64,000 nt of DNA from Anthopleura xanthogrammica (Eukaryota; Cnidaria; Anthozoa; Actiniaria; Actiniidae). A model generated the notes under the pieces. The model searched no databases, was not told the origin of the DNA, and worked only from the letters and a program-made list of their open reading frames with translations. A program made the position numbers and the translations under genes. Within the stretch, counting starts at the first letter, position 1. Each line of letters begins with the position of its first letter. The stretch lies in NCBI GenBank assembly GCA_964019055.1, contig OZ025214.1:7247858-7311857 (forward strand), in the 5' to 3' direction. Shown here in pieces: positions 34,504 to 48,100 of the stretch.

Positions 34504-35150
34504 GTTTGCAAGTTGGGCTTCAAAACGAATGATCTCGTCTGCTTTTTTGGCAGTGGTGCTGGGATCACCACCCAAAAGAACCACAACATCAATAATCAGT
34601 TGTCTGTATGCTAGCATTGTCTATAGAGAAAGAAATATCCCGTTTAAACTGATAGAATGAAATGAAGTACTATATTTATAAGTAAATTCTGAAAGAGAAG
34701 TATTCTGTTTTTATCTGGTTATGTACCTTTGATGATAGATTAAAATATTGTTCTTTAGCTAATGTTGGTCCAGCTTGAAGTATCTGCGGGATCAGAACAA
34801 TAAACTGTCAATCAATCATTAGACTAGTTTCAAGAAAAAGGAAAGACTGCAATTTCCAGATTAATCTAATCTTTTAGGATTTTTTTATAATGCACAGAGC
34901 ACTTACATAGCTTGTTTTACTTTTGCCGTCTGGTAAAATGGCCACCATAAAGAGAGGCCCTCTACTTTTCATTGTATGCATAAAAAGAAGGGTCTTGTTA
35001 AAATCCCACTTATCTTCATCCCAGTTTCCACTCATGCTCCAACCTCCAAGTTCTCTAATACGTTCCCTCAGAGGTGCGTCACCAAGATTATCAATGGCCG
35101 TTAAGTTCATGCAGGAGTGGTAGAAGTATTGATATGGTCTTGATTCTTGC
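34504..35150 (-). pseudogene. M13 metallopeptidase copy C, exons 1 (partial) to 3
   Basis: Minus-strand exon remnants: exon 1 from about 35150 to 34907 (LRERIRELGGWSMSGNWDED.., ends KTSY before gtaagt), exon 2 at 34727-34783 (57 bp) and exon 3 at 34504-34620 (117 bp, [20 protein letters not shown]..). Exon 1 has an internal deletion. The 5' untranslated motif ataacagacacgcag runs directly into sequence equivalent to residue ~155, so the start codon, signal anchor and DPCDDFY..ACG are gone. Exons 2 and 3 are intact. Together with 19997..21555 this is one gene whose intron 3 holds the 11-kb element. It resembles copy D (CMN.TAIDNL) more than A or B. Confidence 0.85.
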
Positions 35151-35239
35151 TGCGTGTCTGTTATGATACTAGCTGCCCTACTCAACCAAGCGTGTTACTA
35201 GAACTGTAGCATATTCGATCCAGTTGTTGTTAGAATTAG

Positions 35240-35480
35240 TTACGTGATTTTGTCCACCAGTAAATCCAACGTGTATCCTACCTGTTCGAAACGTTTTAAT
35301 GTTACCTCATTTTTCTCGAATTCCATCAATTGCTTGTCAATTTTTTCCCCGTTGATAAAAATTACCTGCTGATGTGTTTCAATCTCTGACCATTGCATTT
35401 CAGTTGCTATTCCTTGACTTTTAATTTCCTCTTTTCATTGCAAAGTATCTGTGGTATTTCAGTTAACTGTAATTTTTAAA
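35240..35480 (-). promoter_or_regulatory. Upstream region of copy C
   Basis: The reverse complement of this stretch shares cctgt..accggtaaat-type and atcacgtaa blocks with DNA upstream of copies A, B, D' and D. This marks it as the old promoter region of copy C. A related piece lies at 815..1090. Confidence 0.45.
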
Positions 35481-37777
35481 TAATTGTAACTATTGCGTAA
35501 CCATTACACCAACAATTATTATAAGGATTCGTATTCCTCTTATATCAAACTGCTTGACTAGAATCCCTCGTATGCCAGTCACGCAATGTTTTTCTTATTT
35601 GTTATCTCTATCTAGCAGCTCTTTTTCGTCTTTCCTTTAAGACAGGAAACTATCAGATGTTTATTTATTTATTTATTTATTTAACTTCGCCTTTTAAAAA
35701 TGAAATCAGTAATCATTTTAAAAGGTGCGTAACTCGGAGGGAGTAAATGAAAACGAGAAATAGTGAATTGAATGGCGGGGACACCACAACAGGTTTCGCC
35801 AATTACTGTGGGTAATTAAACAATTACTATTAGTTACATATGATATTATGTTATAAGTTTCGAAAAAGAAAGAAAAAATAAAACATCAAAACGATTTTAA
35901 TTATTTTGGTATTCTGCTCTTTAGAAATGTTAGAATATTTGTGAAATGAAAAACGACGCGAAAATTGATCCAAAACTATTTTCTTTTACAGCAGATAACA
36001 GGGGTCTTGTTTACGTCTTCGCAGGTTTGCTTATTAGTTTGTCGCGGAACTGTTAAATGATGACAAAAGAAATACCGGCGCTGAAAACACAGTCGACAAG
36101 AAAACCCTGCTTTTCGAGAGATTACAAGCCCGTAAGCTTACGTCTCACATAAGCTTGATCAAAATTTGTTTTGAAGCTACTCTTGTAGATTTGATTCTAT
36201 ATGTCAAGGAAAACCCTTAACTTATTAATCTACTAAGAGTGGATTCAGGTTTTTTCGCGATCTTTGCGACAGTAAAATTTGCACGTTGTCAGGCAAAATC
36301 AAAAGCGGTACTAAGGAGGCTGGGAATTACGTTCGACTTATAAGAACAAACTTCACTACCAATATCAGTGAAAATGCAAGCAATGATTGCCTATGATTAA
36401 TTAAATTTGTATTAGAATGGCATCAATATACAAATTCGCTTAATAAGAGACGACCAGAGCAAATGTATCCCGCTAACCAGGGCTTATTTTCAAATATGAT
36501 ATGTAAACATATTTTTATTCAAAATTCAGAATTCATTTTTCCCCTTTTGTTTATGGATATTAATCCACAACCAAAGGTTTTAAGACTGCATTTATTCATC
36601 TGACTGTACGATTCCTTTCTCCGAAGTTTTAAAATGGCTTATGTTTGAACCTATACGATCCTAAATTTGGTCATTTTGACAATTCCTGAAAATTTTTGCT
36701 TGAAAACATAATATTATTTTATTGTATTTTGTAGCTTTAGTTACCATAAACTTCCAGTTAAAAATTCTACTTAGATTTTTAAATATTCGCCGTTGAACAC
36801 CGAAACGGCCATCTTGAAAAGGTCTTTCCATAGGAAGCTTAACCAATAAACATGATATAAAAACCGTGCGCAGAAATGATGTAAACAAATACACGATCGT
36901 ACCATCTTAATAAACCGAGGGATATAAGTTATTGTAAGGACAGCTGATACTTTTCTGCCATAATGTAAAGATAAAACTGAAATGACATTTCACATTCAGT
37001 AGTCCCGGCGTGAAACGGTGATTTTTTTTTTAACAGGTGCCATGAAATGGCGAATTTGAATTTAACCTTAACACAGTAATCACCAGTATAAACAGGTGTT
37101 GATAATGACAGAAGTGTACTTGGTACAAGTTCTGTCAAATATTTGGAAAAAAAGTTCTTACATTGTCTAATGAAGATAACATTTGGATACTTAAGCTGTC
37201 AACGAACTGTCAAGGTGGAAAGGTATACTCCAGATCCAGCAGGTTATTAGTATAAGCATCGCTATTTCAGTTCGAGCCGCCGGGTTCGTAAATTAAAATC
37301 TTTCTTGAAAATCGAAACTTATGTGATTGTTTTCCAACAGTTAGAGCGAAAACTGATCGCAGCGGCAGTCAATCTAATGTAATTCGCTGGTGAATTCGTT
37401 CTAAATGATCGACGATCGAGCGCTTGGGTAGTTTGTTTACCTTTGAAATTTGCGTATTTTTTGTTCTTATTTTGTTCTGATTGTTCTTATTCTTCTACAA
37501 TTGCGGATGGGATACCTTGTTATTCCTCCAGGGTAAGATAGAAAAGATAAGAAGCAAAAAATGAAGACATTTAGCCTCTGCTCAGGAGGAGGACAATTTT
37601 TGTATAGTATTTTGATTTATCATATATAATTTAATCGTTTATTGCACAGCATGTCTATTTTTCTGGACATCGCCAGCTACAAAGTGTTAATTTACAGTGC
37701 CTTATTTACTGAATAAAGATGACTTTACTCAATGGCTCTCCGGTTTAACTTGTTATTTTCAAAATGTTTCAAAATGT
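35481..37777. other. Intergenic DNA between copy C and block B
   Basis: No gene is supported. It contains a short (TTTA)n at about 35660..35682. Frames at 36661..36894 and 36929..37138 lack any recognisable features. Confidence 0.5.
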
Positions 37778-39100
37778 CACGTTTCTTTCTTTACTCTTGA
37801 ACCATAAAGACTTTCATTAAAATAAAAGTAAAAATGAGTTCCACAACAAGGACAGAAGGTTATCTTTCTCTGTGATTTTATTTTTTCTTTAACCCAAAGC
37901 GATACGGTTGCATTGCAACACAATTTTAAAACAATCTAGACAGTGAGGATAAGCTCTATCTTTCTAAACAGGGCTCATTACTTTGCTCATATAATTACAT
38001 GTACTTTGTTGACTGGCACTTTAGCGACTTTTTGCCTGAAGGTTGTAAACATTTAGCCTATTAGTATTTCAATCGGTTAATGAGTTTGACTCGCGATACG
38101 ATATCGTATCGCGATAAGATAAACGTGTCTTGCAATAAGATAAACTCGTCTCGCGATACGAGAGTCTCGTATCGCGATATGATATGTTTCTTTTGAGCGC
38201 TACTGTATGTTTAGGTGAATCAGATCCTTTAACACAGAACTGCGCTAAGATTCAAACGCCTCGCCGTGCAAATTAAAGACAATTTTCCATGTAAATCCGC
38301 GGTAAAATGGCCAAATGTTTGAACAGTAAAAAAAATCGTCCGGTAACGTGTAAGGCCATACTTAGAAATTGAAAGGGATGTCTAGACACCTGTAGTTATT
38401 GAAGCAGGTTTTTGCGATTCGTCTGTTAGCCTCGCCAAATGACAAATAACTGAAATATTTTATATCAGTTGGAAATTAGTGTAAGGGAAAGAAGTCTATA
38501 TGTATGTATTTTGCTGTTTCAAAAAATATGATGCTATGATCTAATAAAACAGAGGATATAAGCAGGTCTTAATTTTGTTTTCTGTCTTCAAGGAAAGACA
38601 AAATAAAAAAATGGCAGCTACACAAAAAAAATCAAATGACTGTCAAACGAGAGATTCTCAAAAAGCATTTTCAAACAAGTGGAATATGTGACCTTGATTG
38701 GTGTTTGCAATGGTCACAAAATGGCTACAATTGTAGTAAAAATGTTAATCAAAAATCACGGTTAACTTTAAATGCAAAAAAAATATCCCGTTAAGACGAA
38801 ATTAAAAGTCAAGAAATACGAGCCAAAATGTAGTATTCAGAGATTTAAGGACAGCTGCAGGTGATCCTTATCACCACCAACAACCACTATGACAACCATT
38901 GAATGAAATTTTAAAAAAAATCGAAAATTACTCAAAAACCTTTTTTTGAAAACAGGTAGTACGAGCGTTTCATTTACCGGTGGAAAAAATCACATAATTT
39001 GTTTAAACAACTGAGCTCGATCCAACAGACAACAGTTCTGGCAACACTCTCTGTTGAGAAAAGCAGCTAGTACCACGCAACAAGAATCAGTGTAGTCGTG

Positions 39101-42100
39101 ATGGCAAGACAGGCGAATGGTGGCAGCAGTGGGAGAAAAGAAAACAAGCGATGGTCGTTAATCCATGGTCCTCGTTTCTTGACAGTCTTCAGTTTAATAT
39201 CCATGATCCACGTAGCAACAAGTCAGAACAAGATGAGCACTCTTGATCAAAGTTCAAACAACATTCGATCGCCAAGATATGCCAAGTCAACAGGCAAAGT
39301 CAACACTCAATCTAACAGGGTTTGTAACACCAGGGAATGCGTTTTGGCGTCCAAAGACATTAAAAAATCGATGAACCTCGCCGTGGACCCTTGCGATGAC
39401 TTTTATGAGTACGCTTGTGGGATGTGGCCGAAACATAATCCTTTTCCACCCGGCTTTACGTATTATAGTCAATTCGAAGTAGCAGTTACGAAAACAGATG
39501 AATATAAAAAAAAGAAATTAGAAACGGCAACAATAACTGTAATAGGAGCGAGCAAAGAAGTACAGCAAATGCCATCAGATTTGTATCTATCTTGCATAGA
39601 CGAAGCGACCATTGAAAAAATTGGTGGCACTCCTCTGAGTGAACGTATTACAGAACTGGGAGGTTGGGACATGAGTGGAACATGGGATGAAGATACGTGG
39701 GATTTTAACGAGACCCTTCTTTCTATGCATAAAATGAAACACGCTGGAGGGCCATTGTTTCTTGTTGGGTTCTTACCAGGTGGCATTAATAAAACAAACT
39801 TTGTAAGTATCTCATCAATGCATGAGCGATCAACACCAAACTCATACGTTACATTATGAAAATCCTAAAAATCTGAGAACTGGATTTAAACGTACTCAAT
39901 CTGGCAATAGTCCTCTGCACAGTTCCCTGCCCCATCATGAAAGGAAGCCATGCCTTTAGATAGAACCGAGACCAATGGTAAGCTTGCTACAATGATAAAG
40001 ACATGCGAATAATTGTACAAAGGCACAGCTACCTTTCAAAATGGTGCAGGGAACTGTGAAGAGGTCCGACTATTGTATTTTTTCTTTTTGTCGTGATCAT
40101 GACTTGTCTAATGTTTAATGATTGGCCATTTATTGTTCTCACCATATAGATAATTCAAGGTGGACCAGCCCTAGATAAAGAAGAATATCTTAATCTATTA
40201 TCAAAGGTACATAAACTTATTAAAATAAATGTGATTTTCTCAGTAATAAGTAATAAGTAAGTTAATGCTTTTTATTTCTACGATATCGATCGCGATCAAT
40301 ATATTTAAACGGGATATTTCTTTTGCAGAAAATGGTAGCATACAGACAGTTTATCATTGATGTTGTGGTTCTGTTGGGTGGTAATCCCAGCACCACTGCC
40401 AAGAAAGCGGATGAGATCATTCGTTTTGAAGCCCAACTCGCAAACGTTAGTAAAGTTTTGTGACCATTTCTTACAAAACAAAACAAAACAAAACAAAACA
40501 AAACAAAACAAAACAAAACAAAACAAAACAAAACAAAACAAAACAAAACAAAACAAAACAAAACAAAACAAAACAAAACAAAACAAAACAAAACAAAACA
40601 AAACAAAACAAAACAAAACAAAACAAAACAAAACAAAACAAAACAAAACAAAACAAAACAAAACAAAACAAAACAAAACAAAACAAAACAAAACAAAACA
40701 AAACAAAACAAAACAAAACAAAACAAAACAAAACAAAACAAAACAAAACAAAACAAAACAAAACAAAACAAAACAAAACAAAACAAAACAAAACAAAACA
40801 AAACAAAACAAAACAAAACAAAACAAAACAAAACAAAACAAAACAAAACAAAACAAAACAAAACAAAACAAAACAAAACAAAACAAAACAAAACAAAACA
40901 AAACAAAACAAAACAAAACAAAACAAAACAAAACAAAACAAAACAAAACAAAACAAAACAAAACAAAACAAAACAAAACAAAACAAAACAAAACAAAACA
41001 AAACAAAACAAAACAAAACAAAACAAAACAAAACAAAACAAAACAAAACAAAACAAAACAAAACAAAACAAAACAAAACAAAACAAAACAAAACAAAACA
41101 AAACAAAACAAAACAAAACAAAACAAAACAAAACAAAACAAAACAAAACAAAACAAAACAAAACAAAACAAAACAAAACAAAACAAAACAAAACAAAACA
41201 AAACAAAACAAAACAAAACAAAACAAAACAAAACAAAACAAAACAAAACAAAACAAAACAAAACAAAACAAAACAAAACAAAACAAAACAAAACAAAACA
41301 AAACAAAACAAAACAAAACAAAACAAAACAAAACAAAACAAAACAAAACAAAACAAAACAAAACAAAACAAAACAAAACAAAACAAAACAAAACAAAACA
41401 AAACAAAACAAAACAAAACAAAACAAAACAAAACAAAACAAAACAAAACAAAACAAAACAAAACAAAACAAAACAAAACAAAACAAAACAAAACAAAACA
41501 AAACAAAACAAAACAAAACAAAACAAAACAAAACAAAACAAAACAAAACAAAACAAAACAAAACAAAACAAAACAAAACAAAACAAAACAAAACAAAACA
41601 AAACAAAACAAAACAAAACAAAACAAAACAAAACAAAAAAGTCACATAAACACGGAAACACATACTTACTGCCATATATTTAATAAATTGCTTAATACAC
41701 ATGGATTGCGGATCATGCTATAAGAGAGCAAATGGAAAGCTATTTTATTTCGGTACGGCTTCCTGGATTTGGAATAGCCTCTGGAAAGATGTGGAACTAC
41801 TAACTTGGTGGTTCGAATATACGTTTTTGCTCTAACGAACAATTTCGATGTTCAAAATCTCGTGCTGTTGAAACAAAAGATGTACAAATTCTTATAATTA
41901 ATGCAGCGTATCGTATGATTTTCCTTTCAACTTGTTTCCTTTCCTTGTAATGCTTCGAAATGGGGCATTGAATAGCAATTATTGTTGTTATATACCAAGT
42001 GTCAAAGTTCATTTTTCTCGTACTGTGATTGATCGAGAGGGTATCACGTGAAAGTGAAAGTTTCGATGTTTCCCCGGCAACGGCTCTCAGCGGGCAACAA

Positions 42101-45100
42101 TATGTTATTTCCCGGGAAATAACAAAACCGGAAGTGATTTCACCGGAAACGTAAGAGTTTTTCTAATTTTTTTAAAGTCAAATAATAAAAAAATCGAATA
42201 CTTTTGTCTTGTTCTTTGACACTTGGTGTGTAACAAAACAATTATTGACCGGAACCTGGGGAAAGCAGTGTGTTTGATGACCCCCGGCGGCGATGTTTAG
42301 GGACCACAAAACACACTGTTTCTCTAGGTCCACGTCAATTAGTGTTAAATGTTTTATGCTTAATAGGTGTCTTTAAGTTCAGCAGAAGTGGGTAACTTAC
42401 TGACGACCACTAGAACCATTGAACAACTTCAACAAGAAATACCTAAGGTAATATGTGGATTAGTCCTTCATATGCTTTTCAATATGCTACTTTATATGTA
42501 TTGCAACCACATTTAAAAGAATGATACGTACATTTGAATGTTATCAAAAATGCTGAAGCTGAAAATAACATGGAAAGCTACTGTTTTTGTAGAAGATACT
42601 TTTACTTTTTTCACTAGCTATTGCTTTTTACAATAATAGCTTTCGTGCAGTAGGAATACCCCATAAAAGAGGTCAGCAAACATTTCTTTTATTATCAAGT
42701 CCGCTTCTAACTTAAGTATTAAAAATTACTGGGTCAGTTTTCTTTCTTATAAACTATAAATGTTTATCTTGTTGTTTTTGTTTTTGTTTTTTTCTTCTTT
42801 TTTTTTTAATACTATTATTTCAGACCACGTTTCATTCCTTAGAGTATAATTTTTTGATTAACGGTTGGGCAAGACACGTGAATTTTTCCATTTTAACTAC
42901 TGTTTAATATACGAGTAGGAGTGTTTTGTCGGGTTTTTAAAAAAACACAAGGCAAAGCCAAGGCAAACAATAGTCTAGGCATGCGATCTTTGTACGCACA
43001 TATGAGGCGCACATACTTGCATTTTTCACTAATATTTAACCAATCATAGTTACCCAATTACTTTGATAGATGTAGTTATTGTATAGCTTAACTAGTAAAC
43101 TTCGTTTTTGATTATGTCTTTTGGTTACTACCACATTACTGAATACTGATCACCATAAAACCTAGAAATTGATATAACTGTAGAGCATCTATAGCGCGAA
43201 AACTAGAAGCCTACATATTTTGCCATTTAGTATAGTCTTTAAATGTTCATTACATTATAGCACTCTGAACAAAATTTATCGATTCTGATTGGTCGAGAAC
43301 AGTACAATTAGAGCGTTAATAGGTACTCCGTAGCGGTACCAATTAAGTCGCTATGGATCACTTATAAACACGGCCAACACCGGCAAGTTTGAGTGTAAAC
43401 AAAAATCTTTTTATGTATTTCAGTTGTCCTTAATTAGAATTTGTTAATTGGAGAAAATCGGCCAAAGAAACAGATGAATGCCTTCGCTTCAACATACTTG
43501 TCTTTATAAAATTTTGTTCAGTGAACTATAAATAAAACATCACACGACCTTCTTGTACAATTTGGAATTAATAGCCACTCTTAATGTTTTGAAAGTTCTT
43601 TAATTGCACTCTCCTAAAGGCTCGTGCAAATACAAGAACTTTCAAAACATTACTCGTACCTATTAATTTCCAAATTGTACTCGAGGTCGTGCGATTTCCT
43701 ATACTAATTAATCACTCCATGTGAATTTCCAGAACAAAGTTATTGGCAATTTTTTTTTCAAGGGAATCACCTTAACCATTACGTTGTTTTTTTTATTTCT
43801 ATTAGTTCGACTGGCTTGATTACTTTAACAAACTGTTAGCACCAATTACGATTCCTAAAAGTGAAAGCATTGTCGTGCCTACGCTGTCTTACTTAAAGAA
43901 GGCGTTGGAAATAATAGAAAACACATCAAAAAGGTGAAGTATAAAAACATTTTAATAAATAATTTCGGTGATTTACAGCCCTAGTGACATATTACACATA
44001 CACACAATAACTCAAATTTGGCAACCGCCACAAATGCAGATATGCGCGCAGACCTTACAGATGAGCTAATTGTAGACTAATGACCATGCAGCCAGCGCAA
44101 TTCTTGATCGATCGGCTCCTCAAACTTTTGGATCCTCATTTGTTTCGTAGAAAACATCTCCATGAGAGTAGTTTAATTATTTTCTTTTTATTCTGTGCTT
44201 AGCGTAATTGCAAATTACATGGTGTGGTACAAGATACAGAGCGAGATCCAGTGGCTTTCCAAACCTTTTACGAACGCTGAGCTAAAGTACAAGCAAGCAA
44301 CAACGGGAGCTAAATCTGACAAAGAGCTTTGGAAAAAGTGTGTTGATTCAACTTTCGATACTTTTCAGGATATAATCTCCGCTGGCTATATCAATGATCA
44401 CCGTTTAGAACTCGCAAAGCCAATAAAAATGGTAAGTAATGAGTCTTCGAGTAGATTATTGCTGCAGGAAAAATTATTTTAGCACGAAGATGTAAGTGTA
44501 AGACTAATCCCCTGCACTACTGCGGTAACGCAAGTACATCGAAAATAATCGTTCTAGCTAGTGAATTATTTTCAATGATGTGGTTTTACAATAAAATGCT
44601 TTTGTCAAAACTCAGTTACTGGTCTCCCTGGCCATTGGGTTGTTCATTCCATCATTGCCGTCTTAGATTGATAGGACTGCGCAAAGAATACAAACAAGAC
44701 ATCGGTTAATTCATAAAATTCATAACCCGGATTGTACAACTTGTTCCCATATTTCGAGTTATGTTTTTCTCAGACTGGTTATTTTTAGATTCATATTTCC
44801 CCCGTTAAAATTAAGTACCACAACAAACGACTTTAAGTTTTACAATAGAACGAAGCTATAGCAAAATAATACAATAGTTTTATCAATAACGTACACTGAA
44901 CAGGAGGGAAATGTGTTGTGCACATGCGCGAACAGTCACGCGAGTTTAACCAAAGCTTCGACTTCAGGTCATTGAGCTCGAAACTGAGGTTTTCAAAACG
45001 ATTTTATTGCTGCTTCCAAGTGGAGTGATTTTTGGGCAATTTGGGGTCTTGAAACGAACTTTCCGGTTGTTGATTACCACGATCAAGCCGTTAGGGTTCA

Positions 45101-48100
45101 GCGGCTAAGCGCATGCTCATACAAATTTCCCTCCTGTTCGTACACTGTGTCCTCTAGCTACAAAAGGTTTTGACCGTACTCGGGCTTCATTGATTGGCTA
45201 AACGACATTACTTGGCGGGAAAGCCGCTGTAAATATAGACGGTCTGGGAAATGGGCTCCTGTAAATTACAATTTATAATCTTAAACTTCAAGAACAGATC
45301 ATATAATCGCCCTGAAACCAAAAGCTACGCATCTCGTTTACCGAGCAGGTGAGCCCGAGATTTCACCCATGATCACTGACTGGATTTTCAGTCCTGTCGC
45401 AAATTTCATTTCTATGTATAAAGGTAAAACAGATGTTGAAGGAAGAGATTAAAGCGTTTAAAGAAAACGTCAACTCGCTAACCTGGTTAGACGGTCCCAC
45501 TAGAAGTGGTGTATTTGAAAAGGTAGGTAGCTAAAGACCGTCCAGAGTTATTTCAGGATTAAATCTGTGAGATAACTGTACGTGCCCTGACCGCGTAGAT
45601 CAACCACTTGGTTTCCCAAATCATTATATAAGTTAACTGACTGATATAAAACTGATTTAAATCAGTCCATGCAGAGCTTGTTTCAGGGCATGGCATAATT
45701 TAGATCAGCTGAACGGTTGTTTTAGGGTTCAATTTTTGACTTCGCTATAGTACTACCCTAAGTTAGATAAACTAGATACGTCTATAGGTTATTTCAGGGC
45801 TCAATCTGTGAAATAGTTACACCCTGACATCGACCTGGCCAGAGGTTGCTCAAGAGGTGTTTTTTTTATTTGAACAGCTTCAAGGCATGGGTAAAAGGGT
45901 TGGCTTTCCTGATTACATGTTGAACAGCACAAAAATGACTACTATTCTCGAAAAGTACCGAGATGTAAGTATATGATTCTGGTACATTTATTATTCTGTT
46001 ACTAATCAAAGACTCATTAGATACGTCATTTTCGATTACCAGCTAAAGATCAGTAGAAAAGAATATTTCAAGAACAAAGTGTCCATCATTAAGAATTTAC
46101 AGAAACAAAAACTAGAAGCCTTCAGAAAGCCAACTGATAATACACTGTAAGTACAACATCTTAATAAGACACTGGTAAATATCTATGGTTTGGGAGGGAG
46201 GTCGGAAGATTTAGGGAATTACATAGGTTTTAGTCAAGTGTGAGGGGCGGTGGAAATGCTGATTACAATTGAAGATATATTGAGAAATCTATTAACACAC
46301 ACTATTTTTTGCAAATAAAAAATATATAGAACTGATATTTTTAACATCTGCATGAAAATTTGAGTTTTGCCCTTATATTTTGAAGCAGGAAATGCTTTGA
46401 TCTCGGGTATAATTTGGCCATTGCAGGAAAACTATTCCATAACGTAACCTGGCACACATAGTGGCAATGGTTGTATGAAACGATTTGACACCAAATCTGG
46501 GAAGCATTTACCGTTTAAACGGCCCCAATTGAGATTAAATTTAAGATTATAGAACACTAAGAAACACTAAGAATATTGATTTATTCTTTTAATTGTGACT
46601 TTTTTTTACAGATGGACTTATATAAACCCACTTAAAGCAAATGCCATTTACAATATTGTACAGAATAAAATGAGTAAGTAATAAACACTAATAAAATGAA
46701 CATTTACATTTGAATTTACGTTCAGTTGGCTTATACTGATTCCACTCTTGATTTCATTGAATAAAGCAATTCCAGCAATAATTCTTGAGCCACCATTCTT
46801 CTTCCGTAACGAATTTCTAAGGTAAGAAAAAAACATTAGTTAATTCAAAACATTGCGTTAATTTAAGTTGTGTTAATTGCTTTTAATGTTAATTTCCATA
46901 TCATTAATAAAGTGGAACGTTAATTCTCACGGTATGAAATTCTATCAATTTTATCCGAAATTTTCTTTTGAAAAATTATTTATCTATAACTGGATATTAC
47001 AGCTAGTCACTTAGGGTGACTGCCTACTTGTGAACGTTCAATTTTATCCCACGATGTCGGGGCACAAAAACCGCTCAATACCGCATAATAACTTTCCAAA
47101 TTTTATTGAGGAACCATACACGTTTCGAACGTCAACAGGGCAACAACCCCGAATTTTGCACGGGACTCTATATTTTTCTTTGAATATCCTAAAACAAAAG
47201 GTAAAAATCAATCTGTTGAGAAAGTTTGAAAACACGTTATTATTAGAACTCATAAAAAAGCGTTTTATGTGTTTTGTTGTGGTCGTTTTGCCTGCGGCCC
47301 TCGGGATTTATATGGCTTTTTGCCCCCATGGCTCGGTATTTATCTCTTACATAATAAGGTAGTTTCTTTATAGGTTTCCCTATTTTGCTAAAACTGTGAG
47401 ATTTGTCCATATATGTCCCGCAATCTTTTATTAAAATAATTTGAATTTCTTTGAAAATAATTTTGTCGGGCTGACGGTACTTGTTTGTCAATTTTTGGTG
47501 ACCATTTGGTGCAGATCATGAGATAAGAAAAAGCTTACACATTTAGTGACCGAACTAGAAAACTAGTGTGATATACACGATAATTTGGATTACAAATAAG
47601 AACACGGTCATAATAGTCGCTGCAACTTTGCTATGTTAATTTGGGACGTCTTAAAGAGACTTTAGACTTATTTACGAATTTAGTTGTTAGACCCATTTAC
47701 ACCCGATTTCAAAACAGTGCGAACTATCCACTGATATTCACTTGACCGGCCACAGGTAGCCCAATCCAAGGGTAAGTGGAGGAATTCGTGAATGATAGCT
47801 CCATAATTTTCGGCGATGAAATCAAATTCCGAAAGTTTGCACTCTTTTGAAATCGGGTGTAAATGTGAAGTTAAACATTCATAATTACCAATGATAAAGT
47901 AAGGAGATATCTTCAAAAACAAGACTTTGAAACGCAACGGAACTGCACTGGAACATACACATGAACTGATTATGTGGTGACAAAATTGAGGCCAACGCTC
48001 TGTTAATGAATCTGCACGTATTCGAGGAACACTGCAGACAGATACTGGGTGTACACATGTATTGTACGAGTACAGTTTAATGTCTATTACGATAGGGTTC

